NCBI GenBank assembly: GCA_963696665.1
Contig: CAVOLE010000024.1
Span: forward strand, 186,001 to 250,000
Direction: 5' to 3'
DNA length: 64,000 nt
Source of the DNA: Roseiarcus sp963696665
GTDB lineage: Bacteria; Pseudomonadota; Alphaproteobacteria; Rhizobiales; Beijerinckiaceae
The position numbers and the translations under genes were made by a program. Below the pieces are notes generated by a model, which saw only the letters and a list, made by a program, of their open reading frames with translations, did not search any database and had not been told where the DNA came from. Below, one piece after another: positions 61,624-64,000 of the stretch; within the stretch, counting starts at the first letter, position 1, and each line of letters begins with the position of its first letter.

Positions 61624-63054
61624 ATGATGACGAGCGCATCAGCGAACAACGAAAAGTGGCGCGTCGAGAAAGACGCGCTCGGCGAGGTCAAGGTGCCAGC
61701 CGAGCACTTGTGGGGCGCGCAGACCGAGCGCTCGCGTCTCAATTTCGTGATCGGGGTCGAGCGCCACCGGTGGAGCATGCCGGTGGTCCACACCTTCGGT
61801 CTATTAAAGAAATGCGCCGCGCTGGCCAATCTCAAACTTGGGCAATTGCCTAAGGAGAAGGTCGACCTCATCGTCCGCGCCGCGCAGGACGTGATCGACG
61901 GCAAGCTGGACGCCGAGTTTCCGCTGGTCGTGTTTCAGACCGGGTCGGGCACCCAGTCCAACATGAACGCCAACGAAGTAATCGCCAATCGCGCCATTCA
62001 GATCGCCGGCGGGGTAATCGGATCGAAAAAACCGATCCATCCGAATGACGACGTCAATCAGAGTCAATCGTCGAACGACGTGTTCCCGACCGTGATGCAT
62101 GTCGCCACTTTGGGCCAGATCAGGGCCGCGCTGCTGCCGGCCGTCGAGCAGTTGCGCGACACGCTCGACGCCAAGGCGAAGGCCTTTTCCGACGTGGTGA
62201 TGGTCGGCCGCACGCACATGCAGGACGCCACGCCGCTGACCCTCGGGCAAGCGATTTCGGGCTGGGCGGCGCAGCTCGACCTCGCGATCATGACGATAAA
62301 GCGCGCCGGCGAGGGGCTTCTGCCGCTGGCGATCGGCGGAACGGCGGTCGGCACTGGCCTCAACGCCAACTCGCGTTTTGGCGAAATGGTCGCGCGCGAA
62401 CTCGCGGAGGCGACCGGCGAGCCGTTCACCTCGGCGCGCAACAAGTTCGCCGCCTTGTCCTCGGATGACGCGATGGTCAACGTCAGCGCGGCGCTGCGCA
62501 CGCTCGCCGGCGCGCTCATGAAAATCGCCAACGACGTCCGCCTCTACGCCAGCGGGCCGCGGGCCGGGATCGGTGAACTGAAAATCCCCGAAAACGAGCC
62601 CGGCTCCTCGATCATGCCGGGCAAGATCAATCCGACCCAGTGTGAAGCCCTGACCATGGTCGCGGTTCAAGTGTTCGGCAACGACCAGGCTGTCGCCTTC
62701 GCCGGTTCGCAGGGGCATCTCCAGCTCAACGTCTACCGGCCTGTCACCCTGCACAACGTCCTCGAATCAATTCAGCTGCTCGCCGAAGGCTGCCGATCTT
62801 TCGACGAGCATTGCGCCCGCGGCATCGAGCCGAACGCGAAACGGATCAAGGACAATCTCGACAATTCGCTCATGCTGGTGACGGCGCTCAATCCGCACAT
62901 CGGCTACGAAAAGGCGGCGCAGATCGCAATCAAGGCCTATCGCGAGGACTTGAGCCTGCGGGAGGCGGCGCTCGCGCTCGGCTTCGTCACTGGCGATCAG
63001 TTCGACGCGTGGGTGAGGCCCGAGGACATGATCCACCCCCTCAGGAAGAGGTAA
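61624..63054 (+). CDS. fumC: Class II fumarate hydratase
   Basis: 476 residues; interconverts fumarate and malate in the TCA cycle. Signature GSSIMPGKINPTQCEAL in the C-terminal half, with GSGTQSNMNANEVIANRAIQ, SQSSNDVFPTVMHVA and GRTHMQDATPLTLGQAISGW earlier. Start at 61624 (ATGATG, GGAG upstream); the open frame back to 61372 overlaps the divergent rplY gene and is not coding. Intact. Confidence 0.95.
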   Translation: MMTSASANNEKWRVEKDALGEVKVPAEHLWGAQTERSRLNFVIGVERHRWSMPVVHTFGLLKKCAALANLKLGQLPKEKVDLIVRAAQDVIDGKLDAEFPLVVFQTGSGTQSNMNANEVIANRAIQIAGGVIGSKKPIHPNDDVNQSQSSNDVFPTVMHVATLGQIRAALLPAVEQLRDTLDAKAKAFSDVVMVGRTHMQDATPLTLGQAISGWAAQLDLAIMTIKRAGEGLLPLAIGGTAVGTGLNANSRFGEMVARELAEATGEPFTSARNKFAALSSDDAMVNVSAALRTLAGALMKIANDVRLYASGPRAGIGELKIPENEPGSSIMPGKINPTQCEALTMVAVQVFGNDQAVAFAGSQGHLQLNVYRPVTLHNVLESIQLLAEGCRSFDEHCARGIEPNAKRIKDNLDNSLMLVTALNPHIGYEKAAQIAIKAYREDLSLREAALALGFVTGDQFDAWVRPEDMIHPLRKR

Positions 63055-63061
63055 GCGCCCT

Positions 63062-63693
63062 TTAGGCGCCGTACGCCTTCATGAAGACGTCGACCCCCGC
63101 CTCGACCGAAGCCTCGATCTCCTCGCGGCTGATCGAGTCGACGACCCCGAACAGGAGGCGCTTGTAGACGTAGCTCTGGCAGAGATCGACGAACTGCCAG
63201 GCCGCACGTCCGGAGTCCGGTATCCTGAGCGCCCCGTCTGTTCCAGATGCTCGAGCTCGGCGGCGAGCCGATTCGCCCCATAGAGCGGGCCAGCTTCGTA
63301 AAAGGCGCGCCCGATCTTGGGGAATTTCTCCGCCTCCGCGATGACCACCCGGGCGAGCGCGCGCGTGTCCGGTTCGGACATCCGGCTGATCAGCCGGACG
63401 CCGAAGTCTCTCAGCATGTCGCGCGCGTCGCCCTCGCGCCGAAAGGTGCAGAGGCGCTCGGCGGTTTGCGCAAACTCCCCGCGAATGATCGCCTCGAACA
63501 ATGTGTCCTTGGAGTCGAAATAAGCGTAGAGCGTGCCCTTGGAGACGCCCGCGACGCGCGCGATGTCGTTCATGCTCGCGCCGTCGAAGCCGGCGCTCAA
63601 AAAAACCTGCCGCGCGCCGTCCATGATCTGGCGCCGTTTCGCGCCGCCGTCATTGGCTGCGCCGCCTTCCCGCTCCAAAGCCTCCAATTCCAT
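63062..63693 (-). CDS. TetR family regulator, frameshifted near the C-terminus
   Basis: HTH at ~25-65 (DGASMNDIARVAGVSKGTLY then AYFDSKDTLFEAIIRGEF), followed by a helical ligand domain. The first frame derails at the C-run 63232-63235 (plus-strand view); adding one base gives ALRIPDSGRAAWQFVDLCQS and a normal end VDVFMKAYGA at 63062. It converges with fumC and is divergent from the gene at 63836. Two palindromes between them are its likely operators, so it probably represses itself and that gene. Confidence 0.8.
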
Positions 63694-63725
63694 GAGTGAA
63701 CCTTATGTCCTTCGCTTGGTCGCGC

Positions 63726-63809
63726 TGACCGAACCGTTCGGTTCGATTTTTGTTGCAATACGCTCTCGACTGCGCTACGTCAATTGAAAATGACCGAACC
63801 GTTCGGTCA
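63726..63809. promoter_or_regulatory. Two TetR operator palindromes
   Basis: TGACCGAACCGTTCGGTCA (63791-63809) is a perfect 9+1+9 palindrome; TGACCGAACCGTTCGGTTC (63726-63744) is nearly identical. Both lie in the divergent region between the TetR start (63693) and the gene starting at 63836. Similar ACCGAACGGTTCGG-like sites are known for TetR repressors of efflux operons. Confidence 0.75.
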
Positions 63810-63835
63810 ACTTCTTTTGAGGGCGGATTTCTCAG

Positions 63836-64000
63836 ATGGTCGATGAGTCCAAGGCCGCCGGGCCTGACGCGGGGACCGCGTCTCGCGCGATCACGGCTCC
63901 CGCGGGCGGTGGAATCCCCGCCCCTGCGGCTGGCTCTTCCGGCGCGCTCGCGCATGCCCACGCGGCCGGCGCGCTGGCGAGCCCCGCCCCGGCCAAGCGA
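63836..64000 (+). CDS. N-terminal part of an unidentified protein divergent from tetR
   Basis: Open frame from ATG at 63836 (GAGGG about ten bases upstream) to the window end, 55 codons, beginning MVDESKAAGPDAGTASRAIT, followed by an Ala/Pro/Gly-rich stretch. The visible part has no membrane or signal segment and no family motif. Genes in this position are often membrane-fusion proteins of RND or MFS pumps, whose cytoplasmic N-termini can be low complexity; that is inference only. Confidence 0.5.
   Translation, partial: MVDESKAAGPDAGTASRAITAPAGGGIPAPAAGSSGALAHAHAAGALASPAPAKR

Noticed and set aside
1..64000. CRISPR arrays, rRNA, tRNA, known riboswitches
   Set aside because: No regular short repeats with spacers, no cloverleaf or rRNA-like sequence, and no riboswitch pattern were recognised by eye; a covariance-model search would be needed to exclude small RNAs.

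Overview
The window looks like chromosome from an alphaproteobacterium, probably of the Hyphomicrobiales (a Beijerinckiaceae/Methylocystis-like relative is my guess). The support is high GC, the pth-rplY gene order, a sigF/nrsF-controlled bufferin cluster, and LIV-type and BMP-type ABC transporters with FCD-type GntR regulators. No rRNA, tRNA or CRISPR array was seen.

Layout. (1) 1-742: 5' part of an MGH1-like glycosidase and a DUF2934 gene. (2) 1057-9479: a metal/redox stress island with bufA-bufB-bufC-doxX, an orphan NrsF anti-sigma, a decayed ABM gene, a DoxX-DoxX-NDH2 fusion, the ECF sigma/NrsF pair and a DUF1223 gene. Four promoters here share GTAAC-N15/16-CGAA, which defines a local sigma regulon. 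(3) 9.5-14.4 kb: an IS pile-up (IS110 with an IS630 inside its tail, ISNCY, IS6). (4) 14.4-42.7 kb: about 28 kb of catabolic cargo between two direct 828-bp IS6-family copies. It holds a BMP/nucleoside-type importer, a cysteine hydrolase, a 2OG-Fe oxygenase, two separate ATP-dependent hydantoinase/oxoprolinase pairs (hyuAB), two SDRs, a BKACE enzyme, a LIV importer, two GntR regulators and two class III aminotransferases. The palindrome TGTGATCACA recurs at its promoters. (5) 43.9-53 kb: an eight-gene minus-strand operon (cupin dioxygenase-like protein, SDR, LIV-type importer, Zn alcohol dehydrogenase) divergent from a XylR/DmpR-like regulator that lacks a visible GAFTGA loop. (6) 53-59.9 kb: a gene graveyard with IS5, IS6 and two IS630 elements disrupting a RES-Xre toxin-antitoxin locus, a phage-type integrase and a formaldehyde-dehydrogenase-like gene. 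(7) 60-64 kb: housekeeping genes pth, rplY and fumC, then a TetR gene divergent from a gene running off the window.

Working model. The IS6-bounded block is a mobile catabolic module. It would import an N-containing cyclic compound (lactam, cyclic imide or hydantoin-like), open the ring with ATP, transaminate the amino acid, oxidise it and cleave a beta-keto acid with BKACE. The substrate is not determined.

Caveat. More than a dozen single-base frameshifts break otherwise well-conserved genes, many next to short G/C runs. Some may be sequencing errors rather than true mutations, so 'pseudogene' calls that rest on one indel are provisional.
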